Part shown: one piece after another, positions 9,209 to 17,500 of the stretch
Position numbering within the stretch: the stretch's first letter is position 1
Layout: each line of letters begins with the position of its first letter
DNA from: DASSHC01 sp035693105
GTDB taxonomy: Bacteria; Chloroflexota; Chloroflexia; Thermomicrobiales; Thermomicrobiaceae
DNA length: 31,766 bases
Direction: 5' to 3'
Assembly: GCA_035693105.1 (NCBI GenBank)
Contig: DASSHC010000010.1
Location: 1-31,766, forward strand
Program-made: the position numbers and the translations under genes
Notes under the pieces: generated by a model
Seen by the model: the letters and a program-made list of their open reading frames with translations, nothing else
The model's database searches: none
Told to the model about the DNA's origin: nothing

Positions 9209-10156
9209 ATGGCGGTGCTGGTGACCGGGGTGGGCTATATCGGCGCACGGCTGGTCGAGCGGCTGCTGGCGGCGGGCGAGGAGGTCGTGGCCGTCGAGAA
9301 CGGCTTCTCGACCGACGCGGCGGCCGTGGCCGCGCTGGCTGCCCGCCCCGGCTGCACCCTGATCGAGGGCGACGCGGCCGAGCCCGCCGTGCTGGAGGCC
9401 GCCTTCAGCGCAGCGCCGATCGCGACCGTCTACGCCCTGGCGTCGCAGGCGAGCGCGCACCCCGAGGCCGCGTCGCCGAGCTACACCGAGCGCGCCAATC
9501 TGGTGGCGCCGAGGGTCGTGCTCGACGCCATGCTGGCCCACAGTGTCACGACCATCGTCTACGCCAGCTCCTTTCGCGTCTACGGCGACGCGCTGCCGCC
9601 GCTGGTCGACGAGTCGCTCCCCTACGGTCGCTTCGGCGACCTCTCGCACCTCTCGAAGGTCTACGCCGAGAAGCTGCTGGAGCTCTACGCCGCGCGGCAC
9701 GGGCTGACGGCGCTGTCGTTGCGGCTGGGCATCTGCTACGGCCCGAGCCCGGTGATGAAGCGGGACGCGCGCTTCATGACCGCGCCCAACAAGTTCTGCC
9801 GCCAGGCCGCCCAGGGCGAGCCGCTGCTCCTCTACTCCGACTGCGACCGCCCGGCGGGCTTCATCCACGTCGACGATGCCGCCGGGGCCATGCTGGCGGC
9901 CGCCGCCGAACCCCTCAGCGGCTACCTGCCGCTCAACGCCGTCACCGAGATGCGCTCGGTCGCCCAGCTCGCCCAGGACGTGCGGCGAGCCGGGGAGGAG
10001 CGCGGCTTCCACGTCGCGGTCTGCCGCCAGGCGCCGCCGGGACCGCCCCCCGGCGAGATCAGCGTCAGATCGCGCCTGCCGCGCTTCTTCGCGCAGCCGC
10101 GCCGCACGCTGGCGGGGAGCGTGGGCGAGCTGATCGACTACTGGAGCCACGCGTGA
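9209..10156 (+). CDS. NAD-dependent epimerase/dehydratase family protein (extended SDR), atypical active site
   Basis: First gene of a five-gene operon. It has 315 residues with an N-terminal Rossmann motif TGVGYIG (6-12) and an extended-SDR layout suited to nucleotide-sugar epimerases or dehydratases: the Ser-containing strand YASSFRVYGD (118-127), RLGICYGPSP and the C-terminal substrate region with FIHVDDAAGAML. The usual catalytic YxxxK motif is missing its Tyr: the aligned segment is SHLSK (146-150), Ser in the place of Tyr and His in the place of the usual Gly. The glycine motif is also shorter than the common GGxGxxG. The enzyme may therefore be inactive, act as a partner of the next SDR, or use other chemistry. 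SD GAAGGAG lies about 12 bases upstream. Stop overlaps the next start (GTGA). Confidence 0.9.
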   Translation: MAVLVTGVGYIGARLVERLLAAGEEVVAVENGFSTDAAAVAALAARPGCTLIEGDAAEPAVLEAAFSAAPIATVYALASQASAHPEAASPSYTERANLVAPRVVLDAMLAHSVTTIVYASSFRVYGDALPPLVDESLPYGRFGDLSHLSKVYAEKLLELYAARHGLTALSLRLGICYGPSPVMKRDARFMTAPNKFCRQAAQGEPLLLYSDCDRPAGFIHVDDAAGAMLAAAAEPLSGYLPLNAVTEMRSVAQLAQDVRRAGEERGFHVAVCRQAPPGPPPGEISVRSRLPRFFAQPRRTLAGSVGELIDYWSHA

Positions 10157-11076
10157 GAGTGCTGGTGACCGGCGGCACCGGCTTCATCGGCACGCACCTG
10201 GCGCGGGCGCTGGCGGAGGCGGGCCACGAGCCGGTCACGCTCGCGCGCCACCCGGCGCCCAGCGGCTGGCCCTTCGCGCACGTCGCGGCCGACGTGGCCG
10301 GCGAGGCCAGCGACCTCGCATCGCTGGGGTCGTTCGATGCCGTAGCGCACCTGGCCGGCTCGGCCGACGCCGCGGCCTCGCTGGCCGACCCGCTCGGCTA
10401 CGCCCGCGCCCACGCGCTGGGCACGCTCAACCTGCTGGCGGCCGCGCGCCAGTGGGGCGCCCGCTTCGTGCTCGCCTCCAGCCAGCGGGTCTACCGCCCG
10501 GCGGCGGTGCCGCTGGCCGAGGACGCGCCCACCGAGCCGGTCGACCCCTACGGCTACGCCAAGCTGGCGGCCGAGCAGTGGGTGGCGATGTACGCCCGCC
10601 TGTACCAGCTCCCCACCGTTGTGCTACGGTTCTTCTCCGTCTACGGTCCGGGGCAGCGCGCCGGCGAGCAGAGCGGGGTGCTCACCATCTTCGTGCGCCA
10701 GGCGCTCGACGGCCTGCCGCTGCGGGCCGAGGCCGGGGTGCTGCGCGACTTCACCGCGGTGGATGACGTGGTGCGCGGGCTCGGGCTGGCTTTGGCGCGG
10801 CCCCAGGCGCCCGGCCGAACGTTTAATATTGCCACCGGCCGAGCGACCACGGTGGCCGAGCTGGCCCGCCTGGTGACAGCGGTCACCGGCTCGGGCTCGG
10901 AGATCGTGCTCGCCGGGGAGGCCGGGCCGGCGCAGGCGCGCGGCTACGTGGCCGACATCAGCCGCGCCCGGCGGGAGCTGGGCTACCAGCCGGCTATCGA
11001 AGTGGAACGGGGAATCGCCCGCTATGTCGAACAGATCGCGCACGCGCATTCTGCTCAAGGCGCGTCCGACCGCTGA
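10153..11076 (+). CDS. NAD-dependent nucleotide-sugar epimerase/dehydratase (extended SDR)
   Basis: Second operon gene, GTG start at 10153 overlapping the previous stop. The 307 residues show a standard Rossmann motif TGGTGFIG (6-13), the conserved Ser strand LASSQRVYRP, an intact YxxxK (Tyr133, Lys137 in DPYGYAKLAAEQ), RFFSVYGPGQR, and the DFTAVDDVVRGL segment with FNIATG that is typical of UDP-sugar 4-epimerases and related enzymes. It most likely acts on an NDP-sugar in the cytoplasm to supply the glycan started by the phosphoglycosyltransferase downstream; the exact sugar cannot be read from sequence. Its 3' end overlaps the next gene by 53 bases. Confidence 0.92.
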   Translation: MRVLVTGGTGFIGTHLARALAEAGHEPVTLARHPAPSGWPFAHVAADVAGEASDLASLGSFDAVAHLAGSADAAASLADPLGYARAHALGTLNLLAAARQWGARFVLASSQRVYRPAAVPLAEDAPTEPVDPYGYAKLAAEQWVAMYARLYQLPTVVLRFFSVYGPGQRAGEQSGVLTIFVRQALDGLPLRAEAGVLRDFTAVDDVVRGLGLALARPQAPGRTFNIATGRATTVAELARLVTAVTGSGSEIVLAGEAGPAQARGYVADISRARRELGYQPAIEVERGIARYVEQIAHAHSAQGASDR

Positions 11077-11968
11077 GCAGCTCGCCGACCGCGCCGCCGT
11101 CCGGCCCGACGGGCTGGAGCTCTACCTCGACGCCGCCGACATCAGCGGCGACGGCTGGCTGCCGGCCATCGAGCGGCGCGTGGCCGGGCTGGATCTGCCG
11201 GCGGGCTTCGTCTGGATCGTCGAGGGGCCGCTGCGCTCGCTCGACGGCAGCTTCTTCGACGTCAGCCGCCCGAGCGAGGCCAACCGCGAGGTGGTGCGGC
11301 GCATCGCCCGCTGCGGCCGGGCGCTCGGCGCCGAGGCGGCCGTGATCCACGCCATCGCCCTGGCCGAGCCCGGCGCGCAATTCGACGACGACGCGGCCGC
11401 CGCCACGCTGGAGGCGTCGCTGCCGCTGGTCAGCTTCTACGCGGAGACCTGCCAGGAGGCCGGGCTGATTCCGACGATCGAGAACGTGCCGCCGATGCTC
11501 AAGATGCGCGAGGGGCGCCTGCTCCACTCGCTGATCGGCATGGAGCCGGACGACCTCGTCGCGCTCTGCGGCGCGGTCGATGGGCTGCGCGCCACGCTCG
11601 ACGTCTCGCACGCCCAGCTCTACCTCAATGCCGCCAACGCCGACCCGGCCGCCGTGCCGGCGGAGGTCGCGCCGGTCGTCGCCTTCCTGCGCCGGCGCCG
11701 CACGGTGACGACGCTCGACGAGTATATCGACCGCCTCGCGAACGTGATCTTCGAGGCGCACATCTCCAACGCGCGCGGCCTCTTCGGCGAGGGGCTGGCC
11801 TACGACGACGGCGAGCTGGACCTCGACGCCGCCGCCGCGCGCCTGGGCCCGCTCGCGCGCTACCTCGTCACCGAGACGATCGAGGCGGACCCCAACGACG
11901 CGATCCTGATGCGCGCCTGCCGCGAGCGGCTGCGCCGGGCGCTGGCGCCGGCCGAGGTGGGCCGATGA
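11024..11968 (+). CDS. Xylose-isomerase-like TIM-barrel sugar isomerase/epimerase
   Basis: A 314-residue protein of the AP-endonuclease-2/xylose-isomerase-like TIM-barrel superfamily (sugar phosphate isomerases and epimerases). Metal-site candidates fall in the right order: His109 (VIHAIAL), Glu153 in TIENVPP, Asp193 and His196 in TLDVSHAQ, His near EAHISNARG with the following GEGLAYDDGELD, and a late Glu in TETIEAD. It sits between SDR genes, so it probably isomerises or epimerises a sugar of the same pathway, though members of this superfamily vary widely. The ATG at 11024 gives an unusually long 53-base overlap with the previous gene; the N-terminus fits the fold poorly before about residue 6, so a later start is possible. 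Confidence 0.85.
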   Translation: MSNRSRTRILLKARPTAEQLADRAAVRPDGLELYLDAADISGDGWLPAIERRVAGLDLPAGFVWIVEGPLRSLDGSFFDVSRPSEANREVVRRIARCGRALGAEAAVIHAIALAEPGAQFDDDAAAATLEASLPLVSFYAETCQEAGLIPTIENVPPMLKMREGRLLHSLIGMEPDDLVALCGAVDGLRATLDVSHAQLYLNAANADPAAVPAEVAPVVAFLRRRRTVTTLDEYIDRLANVIFEAHISNARGLFGEGLAYDDGELDLDAAAARLGPLARYLVTETIEADPNDAILMRACRERLRRALAPAEVGR

Positions 11969-13065
11969 GCGAGATCGTCCTGCCGCCGCTGTCGCACCTG
12001 CTCGAGCGCGAGCTGCTGGCGCCCGACACGCGCGCCGCCGAGGAGTGGCTCGCCGCGCGCCGCGTGCTGATCACCGGCGCGGCCGGCTCGATCGGCTCGG
12101 CGCTGAGCCGGCGCCTGGCGCGGCTGGCCCCGCCCGGGCTGGTCTTGCTCGACCACCACGAGAACTCGCTCTTCCAGCTCTCCCAGCGGCTGCGTGAGGG
12201 GATGCCGGAGGATCAGCCCGCGCCTACCCCCGTGCTGGTGCTGGCCGATGTGTGCGACCCCGAGCGCATCGGGGCCGTGCTGCGCCGCCATCGCCCCGAG
12301 GTCGTCTTTCACCTGGCGGCCTACAAGCACGTCCCGCTCGGGGAGGCGCAGCCCGCGGCCTACGTCGCCAACAACGTGCTCGGCACCTGGCAGTTGCTGG
12401 CAGCAGCAAAAGAGACCGGCGTGGAGACGCTGATCTACCCCTCGACCGACAAGGCGGTCGCGCCGGTCAACAGCTACGGCGCCACCAAGCGCATCGTGGA
12501 GCGCATGCTGCGGGCTTTGGCGGCGGAAGATGGGGCGCCGCGGCTGGTGGCGGCGCGGCTGGTCAACGTGCTGGGGGCCAGAGGCGGGGTGATCGAGAAA
12601 TTCGCGCGCCAGATCGGCGAGGGGCGCCCGCTCACCGTGACCGACCCCGGCATGACGCGCTACTGGATCACCGAGCGCGAGGCGCTCGACTACCTGATCC
12701 TGGCGGCAGCGCAGGGCCCGAGCGGCGGCGTGCTGACGCTCGATCTCGGCCGGCCGGTGCGCGTGGTCGAGGTCGCGCGCCGGCTCTGGGAGCTGCTCGG
12801 CCCGGCGGGCGAGCCGTTCGCTCCGCGCTACATCGGCGCCTATCCCGGCGAGCGGCTGGACGAGTTCCTCGTCGGCCCGGACGAGGAGGCGCGGCCCAGC
12901 GGCATCCCGCAGGTGCTGGCGGTGCGCGAGCGGGTGGCGAGCGGCGAGACGCCCGCGGAGATCGCGCGGCTGGTGACGGAGCTGGCCGCGCTGGTGGCGG
13001 CGGACGACGCCGCCGGGCTGCGGGCGCGGCTGGGCGTACCGTTCGGGGCGCCGGCCCGGGGTTGA
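11965..13065 (+). CDS. UDP-GlcNAc 4,6-dehydratase-like protein (CapD / FlaA1-PseB type)
   Basis: Polysaccharide-biosynthesis SDR of 366 residues, starting at an ATGA overlap with the previous gene. The N-terminal segment LSHLLERELLAPD is the one that precedes the Rossmann fold in CapD/FlaA1 proteins. The motif TGAAGSIGSAL (37-47) binds NADP; the catalytic set is STDK (Asp162, Lys163) with Tyr171 in SYGATK. The Lys-to-Tyr spacing of eight equals that of PseB/FlaA1 enzymes, which convert UDP-GlcNAc to a 4-keto-6-deoxy sugar with C5 inversion, whereas the membrane-bound PglF/CapD type has Met instead of Tyr. The four-helix membrane domain of long CapD proteins is absent, so this is a soluble form. 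ITEREALDYLI and GEPFAPRYIGAYPGERLDE also match the family. Confidence 0.92.
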   Translation: MSEIVLPPLSHLLERELLAPDTRAAEEWLAARRVLITGAAGSIGSALSRRLARLAPPGLVLLDHHENSLFQLSQRLREGMPEDQPAPTPVLVLADVCDPERIGAVLRRHRPEVVFHLAAYKHVPLGEAQPAAYVANNVLGTWQLLAAAKETGVETLIYPSTDKAVAPVNSYGATKRIVERMLRALAAEDGAPRLVAARLVNVLGARGGVIEKFARQIGEGRPLTVTDPGMTRYWITEREALDYLILAAAQGPSGGVLTLDLGRPVRVVEVARRLWELLGPAGEPFAPRYIGAYPGERLDEFLVGPDEEARPSGIPQVLAVRERVASGETPAEIARLVTELAALVAADDAAGLRARLGVPFGAPARG

Positions 13066-13089
13066 GGCGGAGGCGGAGAGGAGGACGGG

Positions 13090-14130
13090 GTGCCGCACCA
13101 GTTCATCAAGTTCTTCGTCCTCGTCTTCGTGGTGGCGCTGGGCGCCTCGCTGCTGCTGGTGCCGCTGGCGCGGGCGCTGGGCCGGCGGCTCGGCTTCATC
13201 GACCAGCCGCGCCCGGGTGAGGTGCAGCGGCGCCCGATCGCCCGTACTGGCGGCTACGCCATCCTGGCGGCCTTCGCCCTGGCGCTGCTGGTCACGCTGC
13301 CCGGCTTCCCGCGCTTCCCCAGCGAGTACCACCACCTGCTCGGCTTCGGGCTGGGCGCGCTGGCCATCGTGCCGCTGGCGCTGCTCGACGACTGGCGCCG
13401 GCTGGGTCCGCTGCCGCAGTTTTTCGGGCAGATCGTGGTGGCCGCGATCGCCATGTCGTTCGGGGTGCTGATCACCAACGTCGCCAACCCCTTCGGCGGG
13501 CTGATCTCCTTCCCGCTGGCGCTGGCGATCCCGATCACCCTCTTCTGGTACCTGGGGATGATCAACACGCTCAACTTCCTCGACACCATGGACGGCCTGA
13601 CGGCGGGCGTGACGCTGATCGCGGCGGGTGCGCTCTTCCTGCGCACGCTCGACCTGGGACAGTACAGCATCGCGCTCTTGCCGCTGGCGCTGGTGGGGGT
13701 CTGCCTCGGTTTCCTCCCCTACAACCTGCCGCCGGCCCGCGTCTTCATGGGGACCTCCGGCTCGATGTTCCTCGGCTACGCGCTGGCCACCCTGGCGATC
13801 ATCGGCGGAGCCAAGGTCGGCACCACGCTGATGGTGCTGGGTGTGCCGATCGTCGACACCGCGCTGGTCATCGCCCAGCGCACCCTGGCCGGGCGCTCGC
13901 CCTTCCAGGGGGGCGACGGCGCGCACCTGCCGCACCGCATGCTGGCCATCGGGCTGCGCCAGCCGCGCGTCGTCCTCAGCCTCTACACCCTGACCCTGGT
14001 GCTGGCCTACCTCGCCTGGTCGCTGCACGGCGTGGTCAAGCTCTACGCGCTGGGCGCGACCGTGCTGGCGCTGGCCGCCATCCTGGCCGTGATCGCCTAC
14101 CGCGCTCAGGTCGGCCACAAGCCCCTGTAG
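13090..14130 (+). CDS. TagO/WecA-like polyprenyl-phosphate sugar-1-phosphate transferase
   Basis: Multi-pass membrane enzyme (346 residues, about ten or eleven helices) of glycosyltransferase family 4 that transfers a HexNAc-1-phosphate from a UDP-sugar to undecaprenyl phosphate, the first step of wall teichoic acid, O-antigen and similar polymers. Visible motifs: LLDDWRRLG (Asp100, Asp101), NTLNFLDTMDGL (159-170, with Asp165 and Asp168), and HLPHRML (the cytosolic His motif). In the usual FMGDxGS motif the Asp is replaced: here FMGTSGSMFLG. That Asp is considered important in MraY and WecA, so either the subgroup works without it or has changed chemistry. GTG start at 13090 with GGAGAGGAGG upstream; 24 bases after the dehydratase. 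Last gene of the operon. Confidence 0.92.
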   Translation: MPHQFIKFFVLVFVVALGASLLLVPLARALGRRLGFIDQPRPGEVQRRPIARTGGYAILAAFALALLVTLPGFPRFPSEYHHLLGFGLGALAIVPLALLDDWRRLGPLPQFFGQIVVAAIAMSFGVLITNVANPFGGLISFPLALAIPITLFWYLGMINTLNFLDTMDGLTAGVTLIAAGALFLRTLDLGQYSIALLPLALVGVCLGFLPYNLPPARVFMGTSGSMFLGYALATLAIIGGAKVGTTLMVLGVPIVDTALVIAQRTLAGRSPFQGGDGAHLPHRMLAIGLRQPRVVLSLYTLTLVLAYLAWSLHGVVKLYALGATVLALAAILAVIAYRAQVGHKPL

Positions 14131-14389
14131 CGTCAGGCTCTCACCCCCCAAACATCCCTCGTTCGGGCCCGATGCTGGGAAACGAGGCGACGATGGCCCA
14201 AGCCTTCGCCATATTCGTCCATCCCACAGCGCGGCCGCACGCCGTCGGGTGAACGGCTCGCGGCGAGCCCGCGAAGCGTGCTCTGTCGCATCGCGACGAA
14301 ATTCCTTGCCGGGCTTCCGTGAAGAATCGTACTCCGACTGAAATTCTCACAGGGGAAAGTCCGCTGTACGGACACGGTACTTTCGTATC
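14131..14389. other. Non-coding gap downstream of the glycan operon
   Basis: About 260 bases without a supported gene, visibly less GC-rich than the surroundings. It holds a small hairpin GTCCG/CGGAC (14359-14373) just before the predicted promoter of the giant gene. I see no classical terminator with a T-run after the operon. A minus-strand frame through 14141-14524 has no family resemblance and unusual composition, so I do not call it. Confidence 0.5.
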
Positions 14390-14418
14390 TTCCACATGAC
14401 CCATCTGGGCTCTATACT
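14390..14418 (+). promoter_or_regulatory. Predicted promoter of the giant surface-protein gene
   Basis: TTCCAC (14390-14395) and TATACT (14413-14418) with a 17-base spacer resemble a primary sigma promoter: good -10, moderate -35 (three of six). It would give a leader of about 155 bases before the start codon at 14581. Confidence 0.5.
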
Positions 14419-14424
14419 GAGCAG

Positions 14425-14580
14425 TACAAGAGGGTGGGTCAGACTTTGTATCGCCGCGGCGCGACTGCCGCGGTGGTGCGACGCGCGATCGCACGCGGTG
14501 CAATCGGGACGCCGTTGAAGGCATCCCGATACCCTGTGGCTGCCATGCGGATCAGTTTCGTGGATTGGGGAGAGTGGGAC
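14425..14580 (+). promoter_or_regulatory. Structured 5' leader of the giant gene
   Basis: Two strong stem-loops fall within the predicted untranslated leader. CCGCGGC (14454-14460) pairs with GCCGCGG (14467-14473) around a six-base loop. ATCGGGA (14503-14509) pairs with TCCCGAT (14524-14530), with an inner GCC/GGC step and loop GTTGAA. The SD (GGGGAGAGTGGG) and ATG lie further downstream, not inside a stem. I do not recognise a known riboswitch class; an mRNA-stabilising or regulatory leader is an inference. Confidence 0.4.
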
Positions 14581-17500
14581 ATGGCTCAGACGAGCAAGCG
14601 AGGACAGGCCCCGGGCGGCACAGCTGGCGCGGATAACAGCGCCCGCGGGCCGCGCCGGCGTCTGGCCCAGCTCTGGACGCTGCTGACGGTGCTGGCGCTC
14701 TGCGCCCAGTTCTTCGCCTCCGCGCTGCCGGCCAGCGCGGCGCCCGGCGGGCAGAGCGCCACGCCGCCCTCGCAGGGCGACGGCAATGGTGGCCAGCGGG
14801 TGACGCTGCTGGTGAAGTTCAAGCCGGGCACCAGCGCGAGCGACGCCGGCGCCGCTGTGAAGGGCGCGGGCGCGCAGGCGCTGCAATCCTTCGACCAGAT
14901 CCGCACCCACTCGGTCACCGTGCCGGCCAACGCCGCGGACGCGGTGATCGCCGCGCTGGGGCACAACCCAAACGTCGAGAGCGTCAGCCCCACCATCGCG
15001 CTGAGCAAGTCGAGCATGCCCAATGATCCCAACTACGGCCAGCAGTGGGCGCTGCCCAAGATCGCCTGGGACCAGGCGTACGGCAGCGTCGCCATCAGCG
15101 GCTCGGCCACCATCGCCGTGCTCGACACCGGCGTCGACGCCTCCCACCCCGACCTGGCGGACCACATGGCCGCCGGCATCAGCAATCTCAACGGCGGCAC
15201 CGGCGGCAACCCCAACAGCGACCCGAACGGCCACGGCACCGCCCTGGCCGGCATCGCCGCCGCGAGCGTCAACAACGCCACCGGCATGGCCGGCGTGGCC
15301 TACGCGGGCGCGCGCATCGCGCCGGTGCAGGTGCTGGGCGCCGACGGCAGCGGCAGCGACGCCGACGTCGTCGCCGGCGTCCTCTGGGCGGCCGACCACG
15401 GCGCGAATGTGATTCTGATGGGCTTTAGCAGCCCGGACTACTCGCAGGCGCTGGCCGACGCGGTCAGCTACGCGGAGGGCAAGGGCGCGGTACTGGTGGC
15501 CGCCACCGGCAACGCCAGCTCCAGCGCCGCCAGCTATCCCGCCGGGATGCCGGGCGTGCTGGGCGTGGCCGCCAGCGACCAGCACGACGCGCTGGTGGCC
15601 AGCAGCAACACCGGCAGCGCGGCGGTGGCCGCGCCGGGCGCCGGCATCGAGGCCACCCAGCCGGGCGGTGGCTACACGACGATCAGCGGCACCTCGGCCG
15701 CCGCGGCGGAGGTCGCCGGCCTGGCCGCGCTGCTGTCCGCCAACGGCACGGCAGACGTCGCGGGCCAGATCCGCGGCACTGTCGACCCGCTCAACGGCAG
15801 CGCCCTCGGCCGCATCAACGTCGCCAAGGCGCTCGGCGCCCCGTCTGTGGCCCCGCCGCCCAATGGCACGCCGACCCCGACCCCCGCGCCGACCCCGCCG
15901 ACGTATGAGGCGGCGAGTACGGTCACCGTGTCTGGAAGCGTGTTCGACGCGAGCACCGGCGCGCTGATCACCGGCACGGCCGTCACGATCACTTGCACGA
16001 GCAATTGCAGCGGTTCTACCACCGGCAAGACGACGACGACCACGACGGGGATCTACGGCAGCGGCGGCAGCTACACACCAAACTTCAGCAACACCCAGAC
16101 CCTCGTCATCTGCGCGAGCGCGTCCGGCTACGCCCCGCAGGCGATCAGTTTGCTCGGGCGGAACGGCAATGGCATAGCCACCCTCGACTTTCACTTGAGT
16201 CATGGCACCGGGTCGTGCCAGAACCCGCCCACGACCGGCAGTCCGGCGAAGCTGGTGTTCATCACCCCGGCGCAGACCATTACGGCCGGCATGCTCTCGG
16301 ACATCATCACCGTTCAGCTCCAGGATGCCGGCGGCAACCCGATCGTGCCGGATAATGCGGTCACGGTCACGCTGGGCAGCACGGCAGCCACCGGCACGTT
16401 CTCCTCGACGATTGTCTCGATCCCCACCACCAGCACCAGCGCCTCCTTCAAGTACTCCGACACCAAGACCGGTACACCGACGATTACGGCATCGGGCAGC
16501 TACAACTCGGCCGCCTTGACACCGGCGCAACAGACGGAGACGGTCGTCGCGGCGGCGGCCAGCAAGCTCGTCTTCGGCCAACAGCCGAGCAACGCGAACG
16601 CGGGGGCCACGATCGCTCCCGCGGTGACGGTCAGCATTCAGGATCAGTTCGGCAACCTGACCGCCAGCACCGCCAGCGTCACGCTGGCCATCGACACCAA
16701 CCCATCGGGCGGCACCTTGAGCGGCACGAAGACCGTCAGTGCCGTCGCCGGTGTGGCGACCTTCAGCGATCTGTCGATCGACAAGGCGGGCACCGGTTAC
16801 ACCCTGGCCGCGAGCAGCAGCGGCCTGACCGGCGCCACGAGCAACGCCTTCAACATCAACCAGACTGGCACCAACCTGACCGCCGTCTCCGGTAGTGGCA
16901 CCTACGGCGGCAGCGCCACGCTGACGGCGACGCTGAAGGACACCAACGGCAACCCGTTGCCCGGCAAGACGATCAGCTTCAGCCTCAACGGCACCGCCGT
17001 CGGCACGACGGCGACGACCGACGGCAGCGGCGTCGCGACCCTGAGCAGTGTCAGCCTCAGCGGCATCGACGCGGATGTCTATCACCCCGGCGCCAACAGC
17101 GGCGTGACCGCGACCTTCGCCGGTGATGCCGCCTACAGTGGCAGCGCGGCCTCCGGCGATCTCACGGTCAACAGGGCGAATCAGTCAATCACCTTCGCCG
17201 CGATCGGCGCCAAGACCTTCGGCGACGCCGACTTCGATCCCGGAGCCATGGCCAGTTCCGGTCTAGCGGTCAGCTACAGCGTGGGCGCGAGTGACCAGTG
17301 CACGATCGTCAGCGGCAAGGTGCACATCACCGGCGCCGGCTCCTGCACCGTGACGGCCAGCCAGGAGGGTGACGGCAACTACAACGCCGCGGCCCCGGTG
17401 AGCCAGGCGTTCACCATCAACCCCGCCACGGCGACCTTCACGCTGGGCGATCTCAACCAGACCTATGACGCGTCGCCCAAATCGATCTCGGTCATGACCA

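Noticed and set aside
11860..14151. 763-codon minus-strand frame opposite the dehydratase and transferase genes.
   Set aside because: Both plus-strand genes have clear family motifs and SD sites; the antisense peptide is low-complexity (Gln/Arg/His/Gly).
14141..14524. 127-codon minus-strand frame upstream of the giant gene.
   Set aside because: No family resemblance; it covers the predicted promoter and leader of the giant gene.
14341..14580. c-di-GMP or other known riboswitch before the giant gene.
   Set aside because: The conserved core bases of GEMM and other classes I know are not present; only generic hairpins are seen.
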